Source of the DNA: Saprospiraceae bacterium
GTDB taxonomy: Bacteria; Bacteroidota; Bacteroidia; Chitinophagales; Saprospiraceae
Assembly (NCBI GenBank): GCA_958295895.1
Contig: CATQHI010000030.1
Coordinates: forward strand, 1-62,178
Direction of reading: 5' to 3'
DNA length: 62,178 bases
Below the pieces are notes generated by a model that was given only the letters and a program-made list of their open reading frames with translations, was not told the origin of the DNA and searched no databases. Position 1 is the first letter of the stretch. Every line of letters begins with the position of its first letter. This document shows positions 49,961 to 59,428 of the stretch, piece by piece. A program made the translations under genes and the position numbers.

Positions 49961-52372
49961 ATGATGAAAAGTCTCTTAGTGTTTGTGCTGAGTGGGTGTT
50001 GTTCGTTAGTAGGCCTGGCCCAGGCAGGTCAGTTCAGGGGTAAAGTGGTGGATGCAGAGGCTAGTATGCCCCTGGTCGGAGTGAATATTCTCACCGACGG
50101 CTCGCGGGGAATCGTCAGCGACGCGAACGGTGCATTCACCCTGCCCTGCACGGACTCGGTACAACTGACCATGACCTACCTAGGCTACGACACCCTACAA
50201 CGCTCCTATGCCTGTACGGAAGGCGGCCCGCTCGTGATCGCGCTATCGCCCGTGACCCAGGAATTGAGCATCGTGGAGGTCTCCACCTCCACCCTCTCGC
50301 CGGCCACCCTTTCTTCGATGGAGCAGCCGCGGGCCATCGTGCGCCTGGATCGAACGGCACTCCACCGGTCTACGGGACTCTACCTCGAAGATGCCATCAA
50401 CACCAACGTGCCGGGGGTGACGATGCAGCGGCGCACGCAGTCCGGGGGCCAGCAGCTCAACATCCGGGGCTACGGCAACGGCATCGGTCCGCGGGGAGTC
50501 AGCAGCAACTTCGACGGGCAGGGCGTGAAGGTGTACCTGAACGGAATGCCCATCACGGACGCCGAGGGCATTACGGTCATGGACGATATCGACTTCGGCT
50601 CCGTGGCCACCGCCGAGGTGCTCAAGGGACCCGCCGGAACGCTGTACGGACTGGCCATCGCCGGCGTCCTCAACCTGGAGACAGAGCGCGCGCCACGGGA
50701 GGAGACCTCCGTCGGTCAGGAAGTGCTGGCGGGCAGCTACGGCCTGCTGCGCACCACCACCCGGCTCAGCCTGGGCGGGAAAAACTCCTCGGTGCTGGTC
50801 AACTACGGCCACCAGGAGTTCGGTGGTTTCATGCCGCATACCCGCTCACGCAAAGACTTTGCGAATCTAATGGGTGACTTCCGCCTGAATGAAAAGCAAT
50901 CCGTGACAACCTACTTCGGTTACGCGGACAGCTACGATCAGCGCAACGGAGAACTGACCGTCGAGCAGTACGCCACCCTGGACTACTCCGGCAATCCGCG
51001 CTACATCCAAAATAACGCCCACTCGGCCGTGCGCACCTTTCGGGCGGGGATCGGCCACCAGTACCGGTTCGGGGCTAAGCTGTCCAACTCGACCACCCTG
51101 TTCGGGTCCTCCCAGAACATAGACAACAGCTCGGCCGGGGGCTGGACGGACAAACTGCCGGAAAACTACGGGCTGCGCTCCGTCTTCACGAGCCGCTTTG
51201 CGCTCGGGCGGCAGATCAACCTAGTGGGCCTCACCGGCCTCGAGGTCCAGAAGATGAACGCCCAGACCATCGGCTACGGCATGGGACCGGACAGCACCAA
51301 CCTGGCCGGCTACAACATCATCACCAGCCTGCGCAGCGACCAGGCCACCACGAACTCCACCGTGTCCTACTTTACGCAGTGGACGCTGGACCTGCCCCGG
51401 CAATTCAGCGTCACCGCCGGAGTGGGGGTAAGCAATCTGCACCTCCGCCTGGAGGACCGCCTGTGGGGCCTCAGCAACAACCACCCCGGCAACAGCCGAC
51501 TGCCCGTCTACGAAGAGCGGTATACCGGCCTGGTATCTCCGTCGGTGGCCATCAACAAAACCCTGAACCGGGTCGCATCCGTATACGCCGCCTATTCCAC
51601 CGCGTACAAAGCACCGGTGAGCGGCAACATCCTGATCTCCACGACGGGGGAGCTCAATACGGGCCTGACGCCCGAGCGGGGCGTGCAGCTGGAGCTGGGC
51701 ACCAAGGGCAACTTCCTGAACGACCGGCTGGCGTACACCGTGGCGGTGTTCCAAACGAAATTCAGGGACAAGTTTACCGCCATCACGGTGCAGAACTCCG
51801 AGAATACCGCTACCTTGTATTCCTACCTCGTCAACGGCGGAAGACTCAATAATCGGGGCCTGGAAGTAGCGGCCAGTTACGAGGCGGTTGGCTCGGGGAC
51901 GGGCTTCCTGACGACGCTGCGCCCCTTTGCCAACCTCACCTACTCCGATTTCAGCTACGAAGACTACCGGTTCGAAGCGGTGGGCAGGAATGCGATTGGC
52001 GGGGACACTACCCTGGTCCAGGATTATTCCGGTAAGGCCGTGGCCGGCGTGGCCCCCGTCGTTTTTAACCTAGGGGTAGATCTGGCTACGAAGCTCGGCG
52101 TCTACGGCAACGCCTACTACAACTACCGCGGCCGCATGCCCTTCACCTCCGACGGGCTGCACGAGACGGACCCGTACGGCCTGCTCAACCTGAAGCTGGG
52201 TCTGCGCAAGCAGTTCGGCCACCTGACCTACGACCTTTACGCGGGCGGTTACAACCTTACGGGGGCGCAGTACTACCAGATGGTGTTCGTGAACCAGTTG
52301 CCGGATGCCTATATTCCGGGGCCGAACGAGCTTAACTTTTTCGCTGGGATCAATCTGCAGTATACGCTCTGA
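49961..52372 (+). CDS. TonB-dependent receptor (ferric-siderophore/FecA-like) with carboxypeptidase-like domain
   Basis: The start is placed at 49961 (MMKSLLVFVLSGCCSLVGLA), a signal peptide. A CarboxypepD_reg-like domain follows (about 25-105; GKVVDAEASMPLVGVNILTD), then a plug (INTNVPGVTMQRRTQSGGQQ, LNIRGYGNGIGPRGVSSNFD, VYLNGMPITDAEG, VLKGPAGTLYG) and a long barrel closing with FFAGINLQYTL. The plug and the Arg-rich loop resemble siderophore or citrate receptors. The substrate is not proven. The next gene begins 20 bp downstream on the same strand, so they may be co-transcribed. Confidence 0.9.
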   Translation: MMKSLLVFVLSGCCSLVGLAQAGQFRGKVVDAEASMPLVGVNILTDGSRGIVSDANGAFTLPCTDSVQLTMTYLGYDTLQRSYACTEGGPLVIALSPVTQELSIVEVSTSTLSPATLSSMEQPRAIVRLDRTALHRSTGLYLEDAINTNVPGVTMQRRTQSGGQQLNIRGYGNGIGPRGVSSNFDGQGVKVYLNGMPITDAEGITVMDDIDFGSVATAEVLKGPAGTLYGLAIAGVLNLETERAPREETSVGQEVLAGSYGLLRTTTRLSLGGKNSSVLVNYGHQEFGGFMPHTRSRKDFANLMGDFRLNEKQSVTTYFGYADSYDQRNGELTVEQYATLDYSGNPRYIQNNAHSAVRTFRAGIGHQYRFGAKLSNSTTLFGSSQNIDNSSAGGWTDKLPENYGLRSVFTSRFALGRQINLVGLTGLEVQKMNAQTIGYGMGPDSTNLAGYNIITSLRSDQATTNSTVSYFTQWTLDLPRQFSVTAGVGVSNLHLRLEDRLWGLSNNHPGNSRLPVYEERYTGLVSPSVAINKTLNRVASVYAAYSTAYKAPVSGNILISTTGELNTGLTPERGVQLELGTKGNFLNDRLAYTVAVFQTKFRDKFTAITVQNSENTATLYSYLVNGGRLNNRGLEVAASYEAVGSGTGFLTTLRPFANLTYSDFSYEDYRFEAVGRNAIGGDTTLVQDYSGKAVAGVAPVVFNLGVDLATKLGVYGNAYYNYRGRMPFTSDGLHETDPYGLLNLKLGLRKQFGHLTYDLYAGGYNLTGAQYYQMVFVNQLPDAYIPGPNELNFFAGINLQYTL

Positions 52373-52392
52373 GCTACTAACCGTGGATAAGG

Positions 52393-53094
52393 ATGCTACG
52401 CACCACCAAAACACGACTGAAGGCCAAGTTTCTGGAGTACCTGCTACAGGTGTCCCTCATCATCCTGGGCCTGGTGATCGCCACTAGCGCGGACCGCTGC
52501 AATACCCGGCGTAAATCAGACCGTACGCTACAGGAATATTACGCCGCTATCCGCACGGACCTCGCCGCAGAAGACCGCAGCAACCAGTACAACATCGGCG
52601 ATGCCGAGCGCGACGTCGCTAGCCTGGACAGTACGGTGTGGCTGTTCACCACCGACTCGCCAGATAGTCTGGTGCTTGGCGTGAAGGCCCTCACCGCGGT
52701 ACTAGCTAAGGGCGTGTTTCGCACCTTCAGTCCGACCACCTTCGACGTGATGGTCAATACCGGCGATGTCTCCCTGATCAAGGACCTGGAGCTGCGTTCG
52801 GAGCTTGCCGCCCTGTTTGCCTTTCGCACCGACATTGTAGCGCAGGATCTGGCGGACTACAACCGGCAGGTTCTGCTGACCTTAGAGTCGATCGGTGATA
52901 AAATCGACCTCAACTGCATCGTGGGGCTGACCGTCACGGCAGACTGCATCAAATCCCCCACTAGGCTGGCTGAAGAGACCAAAGACGAGCTACTGGTCTT
53001 GCAGCGAGTAGCGACCAGTCGGCTCTTTCACCTTTCTATGTACCAGGAGCAGGTGCTGGAGATGACGGAGCGGGTAGGTGTACTGCTGGAGTGA
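52393..53094 (+). CDS. DUF6090-family membrane-anchored protein
   Basis: A 233-residue protein with one N-terminal transmembrane helix (YLLQVSLIILGLVIATSADR) after a basic start (MLRTTKTRLKAKF). The remainder is a soluble, mostly helical domain: YYAAIRTDLAAEDRSNQYNI, FRTFSPTTFDVMVNTGDVSL, LRSELAALFAFRTDIVAQDL. This pattern is typical of DUF6090 proteins of Bacteroidota, whose function is unknown. It lies 20 bp after the TonB receptor. Confidence 0.78.
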   Translation: MLRTTKTRLKAKFLEYLLQVSLIILGLVIATSADRCNTRRKSDRTLQEYYAAIRTDLAAEDRSNQYNIGDAERDVASLDSTVWLFTTDSPDSLVLGVKALTAVLAKGVFRTFSPTTFDVMVNTGDVSLIKDLELRSELAALFAFRTDIVAQDLADYNRQVLLTLESIGDKIDLNCIVGLTVTADCIKSPTRLAEETKDELLVLQRVATSRLFHLSMYQEQVLEMTERVGVLLE

Positions 53095-53118
53095 GAATCC
53101 CTGTACTTATAGGCCTAA

Positions 53119-53277
53119 CTACTGTGCACTACCCTCGGCTACTCCCAAAAACTAACCATCATCGAGCAGGACTACGACCGCGCCGTAGCGTTTTCACGGG
53201 AGGCCTTGGACGAAGAGGCCGCTGCGCAGTTCTCGCAGAACTATGGGAGGGAGTTCGAAGCGGCAGTTAAGGAGTAG
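53119..53277 (+). pseudogene. Short C-terminal coding fragment of unknown family
   Basis: One frame reads TTLGYSQKLTIIEQDYDRAV, then AFSREALDEEAAAQFSQNYG and REFEAAVKE before the TAG. Codon use and amphipathic helices look coding, but there is no start codon: an in-frame TAA precedes it at 53116. Probably the tail of a lost gene. No other feature is seen in 53095-53389 apart from a dispersed element. Confidence 0.4.
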
Positions 53278-53324
53278 CAGAACTAATAAGTCAAGCGGAA
53301 AGAAACGCAGCATGTGGGAAAGTC

Positions 53325-53343
53325 GGGCGGGGCCGCAGGTGCG
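53325..53343 (+). repeat. Dispersed G-rich element, copy 19 (+)
   Basis: GGGCGGGGCCGCAGGTGCG, 46 bp before the esterase start. Confidence 0.85.
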
Positions 53344-53389
53344 GACATACTCGTACACCGAGATACACGCTGTAGGCATCTAATCTGGT

Positions 53390-54181
53390 ATGCGCACCCT
53401 TTCCCTCCTGGCCCTTCTACACACTACTACGCTACTCGGCGCTCAGTCTACCGGCAGCCCAATTACGGTCGGCGAGGTACTGGAACTGGAATCGACCGTG
53501 CTAGGAGAGTCCCGCCAAATCTACGTAGGCCTACCCCCCGACTACGCCACCTCCGGGGAGCGCTACCCGGTGGTGATTTTACTGGATGGCGAAAGCCGCT
53601 TCGAGCTGGCGCGGGCCATACAGCAGTATTTCGTGTATTCGACGCGCATCCCGCATACGATCCTGATCGGCGTGCCGAACCCATCACGGGAGGCCCGGGA
53701 GCGGGATTTACTACCGGAAAGCGCTGGGGGTGATCCGGAACGTTTTACGCAGTTTTTGACCGATGAGCTACTCCCCTACCTCGACGCTACCTACCGGACG
53801 GATTCGGTACGCATCCTGGCCGGCCACTCCCACGGCGGGGTATTTACGGTCTCGACGCTACTTTGGCACCCGGAGCTATTTGACGGCTACATCGCTACCG
53901 ATCCGAGCTACGGACTGATCGAATCCACTGATTCCCTGCTCGCCAATGAGCTGACCGGTAAACGGCTCTACACCTGTAGCTCCGACGGTGCCTACGGCTT
54001 CAACGAGGAGATCAGCTCGGACATGCGCACCAATCACCAGCTGTTCTGCAACCTCCTCGTGCGACATGCGGACAACGGACTGACCTACACCTCGGAGCAC
54101 ATCGCCGACGATCACGGCAATGCATTTATCACCGGTTTTCATCGGGGGTTGCGGTACGTATTTGGGTGGCCGATTGAGTGA
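53390..54181 (+). CDS. Exported alpha/beta-hydrolase (esterase D/Fes-like)
   Basis: A 263-residue exported esterase of the putative esterase family (siderophore esterase/esterase D relatives). Signal peptide MRTLSLLALLHTTTLLGAQS. The domain begins SRQIYVGLPPDYATSGERYP, with oxyanion-loop residues in VVILLDGESRF. The nucleophile Ser lies in ILAGHSHGGVFTV and the catalytic His in IADDHGNAFI. The motif YIATDPSYGL is typical. With a TonB receptor nearby it could process siderophore-like or ester ligands, but that is only inference. Confidence 0.85.
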   Translation: MRTLSLLALLHTTTLLGAQSTGSPITVGEVLELESTVLGESRQIYVGLPPDYATSGERYPVVILLDGESRFELARAIQQYFVYSTRIPHTILIGVPNPSREARERDLLPESAGGDPERFTQFLTDELLPYLDATYRTDSVRILAGHSHGGVFTVSTLLWHPELFDGYIATDPSYGLIESTDSLLANELTGKRLYTCSSDGAYGFNEEISSDMRTNHQLFCNLLVRHADNGLTYTSEHIADDHGNAFITGFHRGLRYVFGWPIE

Positions 54182-54189
54182 GGCGCCCT

Positions 54190-54744
54190 TTACTTCATCA
54201 GCCCATCAATAAAGTTCCGCTCCCCCTTCTCCTCCGCAAATTTCCGTGCGTTGAAGGCTTCCGAGCCGCCGCGGGGAATCGACAGCGATTGCCACGCCGT
54301 CCCCCGCAGCTGCTTGGCGAGTAATACAATCTGACCCACGTGGTAGCTGCAATGGGTCAACTGCCGGTTGAGCGCCTGATACACGGGGTGGCCCTCATTG
54401 CGAATGTAGATGACCCTTTCCAGCTGATCGGGAGTGAGATCGTGCAGGGCTTGCTCGAGCACAGCCCAGCCTTCCGTCCACGCCCGTTCGAGGGCGGGGC
54501 GGTCGGAAAAGTCAGCGATGAACTCACCCTCCCGGTCGCGCCAGGGCTTTTCGCCGTCGGTGGTGAGGAAGTCCGTCCAGCGGCTTTTCATATTACCGGC
54601 CAGGTGCTTGACGATGACGGCGATGCTGTTGCTGTGGGCGGCGTCATCCTGCGTAAGCTGCTCGAAGGTGAGCTGCCCCATAGCCCCCTCGGCGAGGTGG
54701 CGGTAGTAGGCGAACTGCTTGCGGTAATTCTGGAGAAGCTGCAT
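54190..54744 (-). CDS. DinB-like DUF1572 protein
   Basis: About 184 residues from the ATG at 54744 (MQLLQNYRKQFAYYRHLAEG); upstream in-frame codons overlap a dispersed element and are not used. This is a DinB-superfamily four-helix bundle: VIVKHLAGNMKSRWTDFLTT and LTHCSYHVGQIVLLAKQLRG carry the His residues of the usual metal site (His in KHLAGN, HCSYHVGQ). Members are metal-binding proteins, some of them thiol transferases; function here is unknown. It converges on the esterase gene with an 8-bp gap. Confidence 0.85.
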   Translation of the reverse strand: MQLLQNYRKQFAYYRHLAEGAMGQLTFEQLTQDDAAHSNSIAVIVKHLAGNMKSRWTDFLTTDGEKPWRDREGEFIADFSDRPALERAWTEGWAVLEQALHDLTPDQLERVIYIRNEGHPVYQALNRQLTHCSYHVGQIVLLAKQLRGTAWQSLSIPRGGSEAFNARKFAEEKGERNFIDGLMK

Positions 54745-54758
54745 GGGCGATAAATATA

Positions 54759-54777
54759 GTACCTGCGGCCCCGCCCC
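54759..54777 (-). repeat. Dispersed G-rich element, copy 20 (-)
   Basis: The minus strand reads GGGGCGGGGCCGCAGGTAC. It lies in the divergent gap 54745-54858, 15 bp upstream of the DUF1572 start. Confidence 0.8.
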
Positions 54778-54858
54778 CTGTAACATTCTTCCTATCCCCC
54801 GCATAAAGTGGTGTTTCACCCCGTGCTGCGACTACGTAGCGCGACAACACCATGTGCT

Positions 54859-57822
54859 ATGCTGTACAGTTTACGTTACTACTTGCTCACCCTGGCCGGC
54901 CTGCTGCTGCTGGGGCAGCTCCCGGCCCAGGATTTTCGCTACGGAGCAATCAACTGGGCGCTACTGGAGGAAACGAGGGTTGAATTTGGGATCGAAATGC
55001 AACTGGCACCCCGTACTGGAAACCCACTACCTAGCGTCGGAGATACAGTCTTGAGAACGCTCGGTCTCGTGCAGTTCGGAGACGGCACGCTGGGGCCGGT
55101 CGATCTGGTCGTCACGGCGGTGAACGCCGTCGAAGGCCACTATACCGGGCGGGCCACCCTGGAGCACACGTATCCCAGCCCGGGCAACTACACGGCTACC
55201 GTCAATACCTGCTGCCGGATACCGGGCATTGTGAACGTGACCCAGGGGTTTTTCGGAAATCAGCCGGCCGAGTGGAAGCTGAGTACGCGCGTAGAGGTGG
55301 GCGCCGGAGTAGTCAACGGCCACTCCCCCCACTTCACGATGTCCCCGGTCGTGGAGGTTGCGGCGCTAATCATTCCGTCAATCGTCTCCATCAGTGTGCC
55401 CCTTACGGCCATCGATGCGGACGGGGACCGACTGCGTTTTCGCCAGGCCACAGCGCCGCGGGAGCGGCCGGGCTTCTGGTTTCCCACCCCCCAGGTCAGC
55501 GAAGACGGTACGCTGAGCCTGAACCTGTTCAGTCCGGAAGTAGGGCAGCTCTTCGCCGCCACGGCCATCGTGGAGGATCTGAACGCCGCGGGGGAGGTGA
55601 AGTCCTTCGCGCAGGTAGACTTTCTGATCCGGGTAGTAGCCTCCCAGACCGCCTGTACCCAGGCCATCGACCGGGTGGCCATTACGGACGTCAACTGCAG
55701 CGAGGGGCTGAATAGTGGGCAGTTCGACGTGTTTACCGCCGGCAGCCAGGGGCCACTACGGTACCGGGCGGAGGGGGAGTTAGTTACCGTGACGCAGGAC
55801 AGTGCTCGCTTCGTTAATATGCCGCCGGGTGACTATACCGTCACCGTCACGCAGATTAACAATCCAAGCTGCACGGCCGAGATACAGATCACCGTCGAGG
55901 CCATTAACGGCGGCCTCTATTTCATCGACCGGGACGCAGATGGCTACGGGGATCCGAGTGAATCGATCCTTGACTGTGAGCTTCGCGAGGGCTACGCCGA
56001 TAACCCCGATGACTGTGACGACGACAGTGGCTGGGAATTCCCCGGGCAGGAATGGTACATCGATGCGGACTTCGACGGCTACCACGAGAGCCGGGTGACG
56101 AGTTGCCAGCGGCCACCAAACGGCTACATAGAGGATCGATTGATGGGACTAAGTCTCGATAACTGCCCCGGTACCGCCAACCCCGATCAGCTCGATAGCG
56201 ACGGCAACGGCGTAGGAGATGCCTGCGAGATAGCACCACCACCGCCTAGCTCCTTCGAGTGTAACCTGCGCACGGATACGGTAGTGATTACCAACGAGAG
56301 CTGCCCGGGTGCTGCCGACGGATCGGTAGAACTACGGCTACGTAACCCCAACGGTACGGTCCTGTATGATCTGTACGACGTAAACCGGGACACCACCTAC
56401 AGCGAATTGAGCAACGATACCAGCTACGTATTTACCGGTCTTACCGCCGGCGCCTACGAGATCGAAGCCGTAGACCTGGCGATCGGGGAGGAGTGTAGCA
56501 TTCAGCAACTAGCGCAGGTAACTGTGGCTACCCCACTCTGCACACCCGATACCACGACCGCCTTCTGGCTCGAAGCAGAGTGTGCCACGGTCGGCACTAA
56601 CTGGGTCACCGGGCGGGATGTTGCGGCCTCAAACGATACCTACCTATCAGCTCCCGGCGGACGCTCACTGGCCGCTCCGCCGGCCGACCTGCCGGCCAAT
56701 CGCGTACGCTTCACCCTAGACGGCACTGCCGCCGGCACCTACTACCTGCACGCAAGGGCCTTCGGCACCCGGGCTACGGGTGATTCGTTCTGGGTACGCG
56801 CTAACGGCGGAGCCTGGATCAAGTGGAATGGCATCGGTGCGACCTCCAAATTCAGTTGGACTACCCTGCCCGAAACACTCGCCCTACTAGCCGGTACCAA
56901 CACCGTAGATGTAGCCTTCCGCGAGGGCATGACGCAGCTCGATAAGGTCTATCTAAGTCAGACTGCCAGCACTCCCAGCAGCTACGGAGCAGCAGCTACA
57001 AACTGCACGGCGTTGCCCCCTCCCCCACCCCAGGTATTTGAGGCCGAGTGCGCGCAGCGTAGTAGCGACTGGAAGCCATATAACATCGGAGAAGGAAATG
57101 GCCTGTACGTCAGCTACCGCGGTGCCCGCGACCTAGCGGAGCCGACGGCAGCACAGACGGATCGATTGCTGAACTACCGTTTCACCACCGACCGGCCCGG
57201 CACCTACTACGCCTACCTACGCCTCGATGCGCCCGACCCCGGCCGCAACTCTTTCTGGGTACGTATGGACGACGGGCCCTGGCTAAAGATGTGGCGGGAG
57301 GCGGACGGGAGTCAGCTCCTCACCAGTGGGTTTGCGTGGCGGCGGGTGAATGACGACACCCAGGAGGTCAGCTTTACCCTCGACTCCGGAGAGCACACCC
57401 TCACGGTAGCCCCCCGTGAGTCCGATACGCGCTTAGATAAGCTTATCGTATCGTCCAGCGCGGACCTACCTTCCGGCACCCTACCGCCGGCGCTGAACTG
57501 TGGCTCGGTCAGCCGCCCCCTAAGTGCGCTTGCTACCGACACACCGGACGCTAATCTCACCCCCAGTTCCGAGCCGCGGGTAGCACTCTACCCTAACCCG
57601 GCGACGGAGCGACTGACGGTAGACCTATACGGTGACTACCGTGGCGAGCTCCAGCTTACGGTCTTCAATACGCTGGGCCGGCAGGTCCGACAGCTTTACC
57701 GGGAGGCCGCAGGAGGCCACCTGCGCGAGGAGCTTAGTCTGACCGGTTTGCCTGCGGGCACTTACCAACTGCGCATCGAGCAGGGGGGGGTAGTGACCGT
57801 ACGGCGCTTCGTGAAGCAGTGA
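54859..57822 (+). CDS. Large secreted multidomain protein with type IX secretion tail
   Basis: About 987 residues; start at 54859 (MLYSLRYYLLTLAGLLLLGQ). The N-terminal beta domain (30-280) resembles PKD or cadherin-like folds. A SprB-like repeat follows (DRVAITDVNCSEGLNSGQFD ... DYTVTVTQINNPSCTAEIQI), then thrombospondin type 3-like calcium loops (DRDADGYGDPSESI, DNCPGTANPDQLDSDGNGVG), a second SprB-like repeat, then two malectin/CBM-like modules (FWLEAECATVGTNWVTG; FEAECAQRSSDWKPYN). The sorting tail is RVALYPNPATERLTVDLYGD with TGLPAGTYQLRIEQGG. Likely a surface adhesin or carbohydrate-binding protein; secreted by the type IX system. Confidence 0.85.
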   Translation: MLYSLRYYLLTLAGLLLLGQLPAQDFRYGAINWALLEETRVEFGIEMQLAPRTGNPLPSVGDTVLRTLGLVQFGDGTLGPVDLVVTAVNAVEGHYTGRATLEHTYPSPGNYTATVNTCCRIPGIVNVTQGFFGNQPAEWKLSTRVEVGAGVVNGHSPHFTMSPVVEVAALIIPSIVSISVPLTAIDADGDRLRFRQATAPRERPGFWFPTPQVSEDGTLSLNLFSPEVGQLFAATAIVEDLNAAGEVKSFAQVDFLIRVVASQTACTQAIDRVAITDVNCSEGLNSGQFDVFTAGSQGPLRYRAEGELVTVTQDSARFVNMPPGDYTVTVTQINNPSCTAEIQITVEAINGGLYFIDRDADGYGDPSESILDCELREGYADNPDDCDDDSGWEFPGQEWYIDADFDGYHESRVTSCQRPPNGYIEDRLMGLSLDNCPGTANPDQLDSDGNGVGDACEIAPPPPSSFECNLRTDTVVITNESCPGAADGSVELRLRNPNGTVLYDLYDVNRDTTYSELSNDTSYVFTGLTAGAYEIEAVDLAIGEECSIQQLAQVTVATPLCTPDTTTAFWLEAECATVGTNWVTGRDVAASNDTYLSAPGGRSLAAPPADLPANRVRFTLDGTAAGTYYLHARAFGTRATGDSFWVRANGGAWIKWNGIGATSKFSWTTLPETLALLAGTNTVDVAFREGMTQLDKVYLSQTASTPSSYGAAATNCTALPPPPPQVFEAECAQRSSDWKPYNIGEGNGLYVSYRGARDLAEPTAAQTDRLLNYRFTTDRPGTYYAYLRLDAPDPGRNSFWVRMDDGPWLKMWREADGSQLLTSGFAWRRVNDDTQEVSFTLDSGEHTLTVAPRESDTRLDKLIVSSSADLPSGTLPPALNCGSVSRPLSALATDTPDANLTPSSEPRVALYPNPATERLTVDLYGDYRGELQLTVFNTLGRQVRQLYREAAGGHLREELSLTGLPAGTYQLRIEQGGVVTVRRFVKQ

Positions 57823-57844
57823 CCTAATGGAATGATTACTTTGG

Positions 57845-57879
57845 GGCCGGCTTCCTTTCGGGGGGGGCCGGCCTTTTTT
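57845..57879 (+). terminator. Intrinsic terminator after the type IX-secreted protein gene
   Basis: Stem GGCCGGC (57845-57851) pairs with GCCGGCC (57867-57873), followed by TTTTTT (57874-57879). It lies 23 bp past the stop codon. Confidence 0.85.
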
Positions 57880-57884
57880 GGTGC

Positions 57885-57904
57885 GGGCGGGGCCGCGGGT
57901 GCGG
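57885..57904 (+). repeat. Dispersed G-rich element, copy 21 (+)
   Basis: GGGCGGGGCCGCGGGTGCGG. It starts 6 bp after the T-run of the terminator, in a convergent gap. Confidence 0.85.
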
Positions 57905-57906
57905 GG

Positions 57907-59319
57907 TTAGTCGAGGAACTGCCGCAGTAATGGATCGCTCGGTTTAGGACAGGGCTGGCAGACTGCCTGTCCATTTGCATCGACCATGACGTAAGTGGGT
58001 GCACCCGTGGTACCGGCGGCCGCTAGTACTTCCTTGGTTTGTTGTTTAGGCACTAAGTACTGACGCGCCGTCGGTGGTTCGTGCTCATCAAGATAAGCCC
58101 GCCACGTATCCGGCTGGGTATTATGTGCTACGTAAATCAGTTCGGCGTTGGGATATGCCGCGAGCAGCTCACGCTCATAGGGTTGCTGGGCCAGACAGGG
58201 CACACAGCCAGCAAACCAAAACTTGAGAAGACGGAACCTTCGCTCCGACTTGGACCCGATTGACCGTTCGCTACCGTCGGGAGTTTGATAATCCGTCATT
58301 AGTAGGTTGAATAAGCCCTCTGCGGAGGCCGACTTAGCAGTAGCCGATCGTTCAATAGTAGCGACGGCGGTTTGGTAGCTTTCGGGTAGCGAGGCTCTCA
58401 ACGTATCGATAGTCTCACTCTTATTCAGGTAGACCCGCTGATCGGTAAGCAGGTAAGCCAGGTGACTCGCGGTAGCGTCGGCGCGGCGTTCGGAGATGGG
58501 AAAGTTCAGGTAGCCCCTGGCACGGGAGGTCATGAAGTTAGACGTTACGTCATACGCTGAGTTGTGATCGGTTTCCCCAGTGAGCTGCGCCCAGCATATG
58601 AACGATCCATTGTACTCCGGGCTATCGTAGTAGGCAGGTTTTGCCAGCATCCTCCCCAGCGAATCGCTGATAGCGGTAGGCACAGTAAGCGTATCCTCCA
58701 TGAAGAATAAGTGGTAGTTATGGGAAACGATAGGTTCTGTGAAGGATGCCAACGCAATGGTACGTTCCAGCAGAGGCCGGATGTATGTCGGCAGCCCCTC
58801 CGGTACCGCCACTGTATCGTAATGAGCGCGCGCCTTACTGTAGTATGCTCGCTGAATTTCTAGCAGATCGGTACCGGTAGGGGGCTGACGTCCAACAATA
58901 TTTAGGGGAAGCAGGACAGCATCTAGGTAGTCGTATTCCAGTTTATGAGGTCCTACCTCTACCACTTCGGAGTCAGTGTGTGTCAGCGCGCGATCCAGAC
59001 CAGGCAGCAGCACACGGAGCGATAGACTATACTCCGACGCACAAAACACGTAGTGAGGTTGGTGAATATCGACAGTTAAGGTTGCGCTATCCCCGGGGTG
59101 TAGACTATCCGGAAGGACTGCCTTGAAGTCGAGTGGGTACTCCTGAATCCTTGCACTGAACTCGCGGGTCTCAGCCCCCTCGTTGGTGAAGGTGAGCGTC
59201 GTAGTAATGGGCTCGATGAAAGAAGCTTCCTTCCAGGGAACCTCCGACGACGGTTTTTTGGGTGTGCAGGCGGAGAGTAGGAATAGTAATAAGCTAAAAA
59301 GCAAGTAAGGGTGTGACAT
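57907..59319 (-). CDS. Lipoprotein with C-terminal thioredoxin-like (TlpA/AhpC-TSA) domain
   Basis: About 470 residues; start at 59319 (MSHPYLLFSLLLFLLSAC), with a lipobox. The N-terminal part is beta-rich (ITTTLTFTNEGAETREFSAR). The middle is helical and similar to domains preceding thioredoxins in Bacteroidota TlpA proteins (AYDVTSNFMTSRARGYLNFP). The C-terminus has the active-site motif FWFAGCVPCLAQQPYERELL (CVPC) and a cis-Pro region TTGAPTYVMVDANGQ. Predicted periplasmic thiol-disulfide reductase. A second CxxC (CQPC) lies close to the end. Confidence 0.83.
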   Translation of the reverse strand: MSHPYLLFSLLLFLLSACTPKKPSSEVPWKEASFIEPITTTLTFTNEGAETREFSARIQEYPLDFKAVLPDSLHPGDSATLTVDIHQPHYVFCASEYSLSLRVLLPGLDRALTHTDSEVVEVGPHKLEYDYLDAVLLPLNIVGRQPPTGTDLLEIQRAYYSKARAHYDTVAVPEGLPTYIRPLLERTIALASFTEPIVSHNYHLFFMEDTLTVPTAISDSLGRMLAKPAYYDSPEYNGSFICWAQLTGETDHNSAYDVTSNFMTSRARGYLNFPISERRADATASHLAYLLTDQRVYLNKSETIDTLRASLPESYQTAVATIERSATAKSASAEGLFNLLMTDYQTPDGSERSIGSKSERRFRLLKFWFAGCVPCLAQQPYERELLAAYPNAELIYVAHNTQPDTWRAYLDEHEPPTARQYLVPKQQTKEVLAAAGTTGAPTYVMVDANGQAVCQPCPKPSDPLLRQFLD

Positions 59320-59428
59320 CATTTGAAGTAGATGCACGAGCTAAACGTTTTGGTGGATATCGGATGATCGGCCAAGGAAAATACCGAGCATCAGTCTTCT
59401 ACCAAACCGGTGGTAATCTCGACCTCAC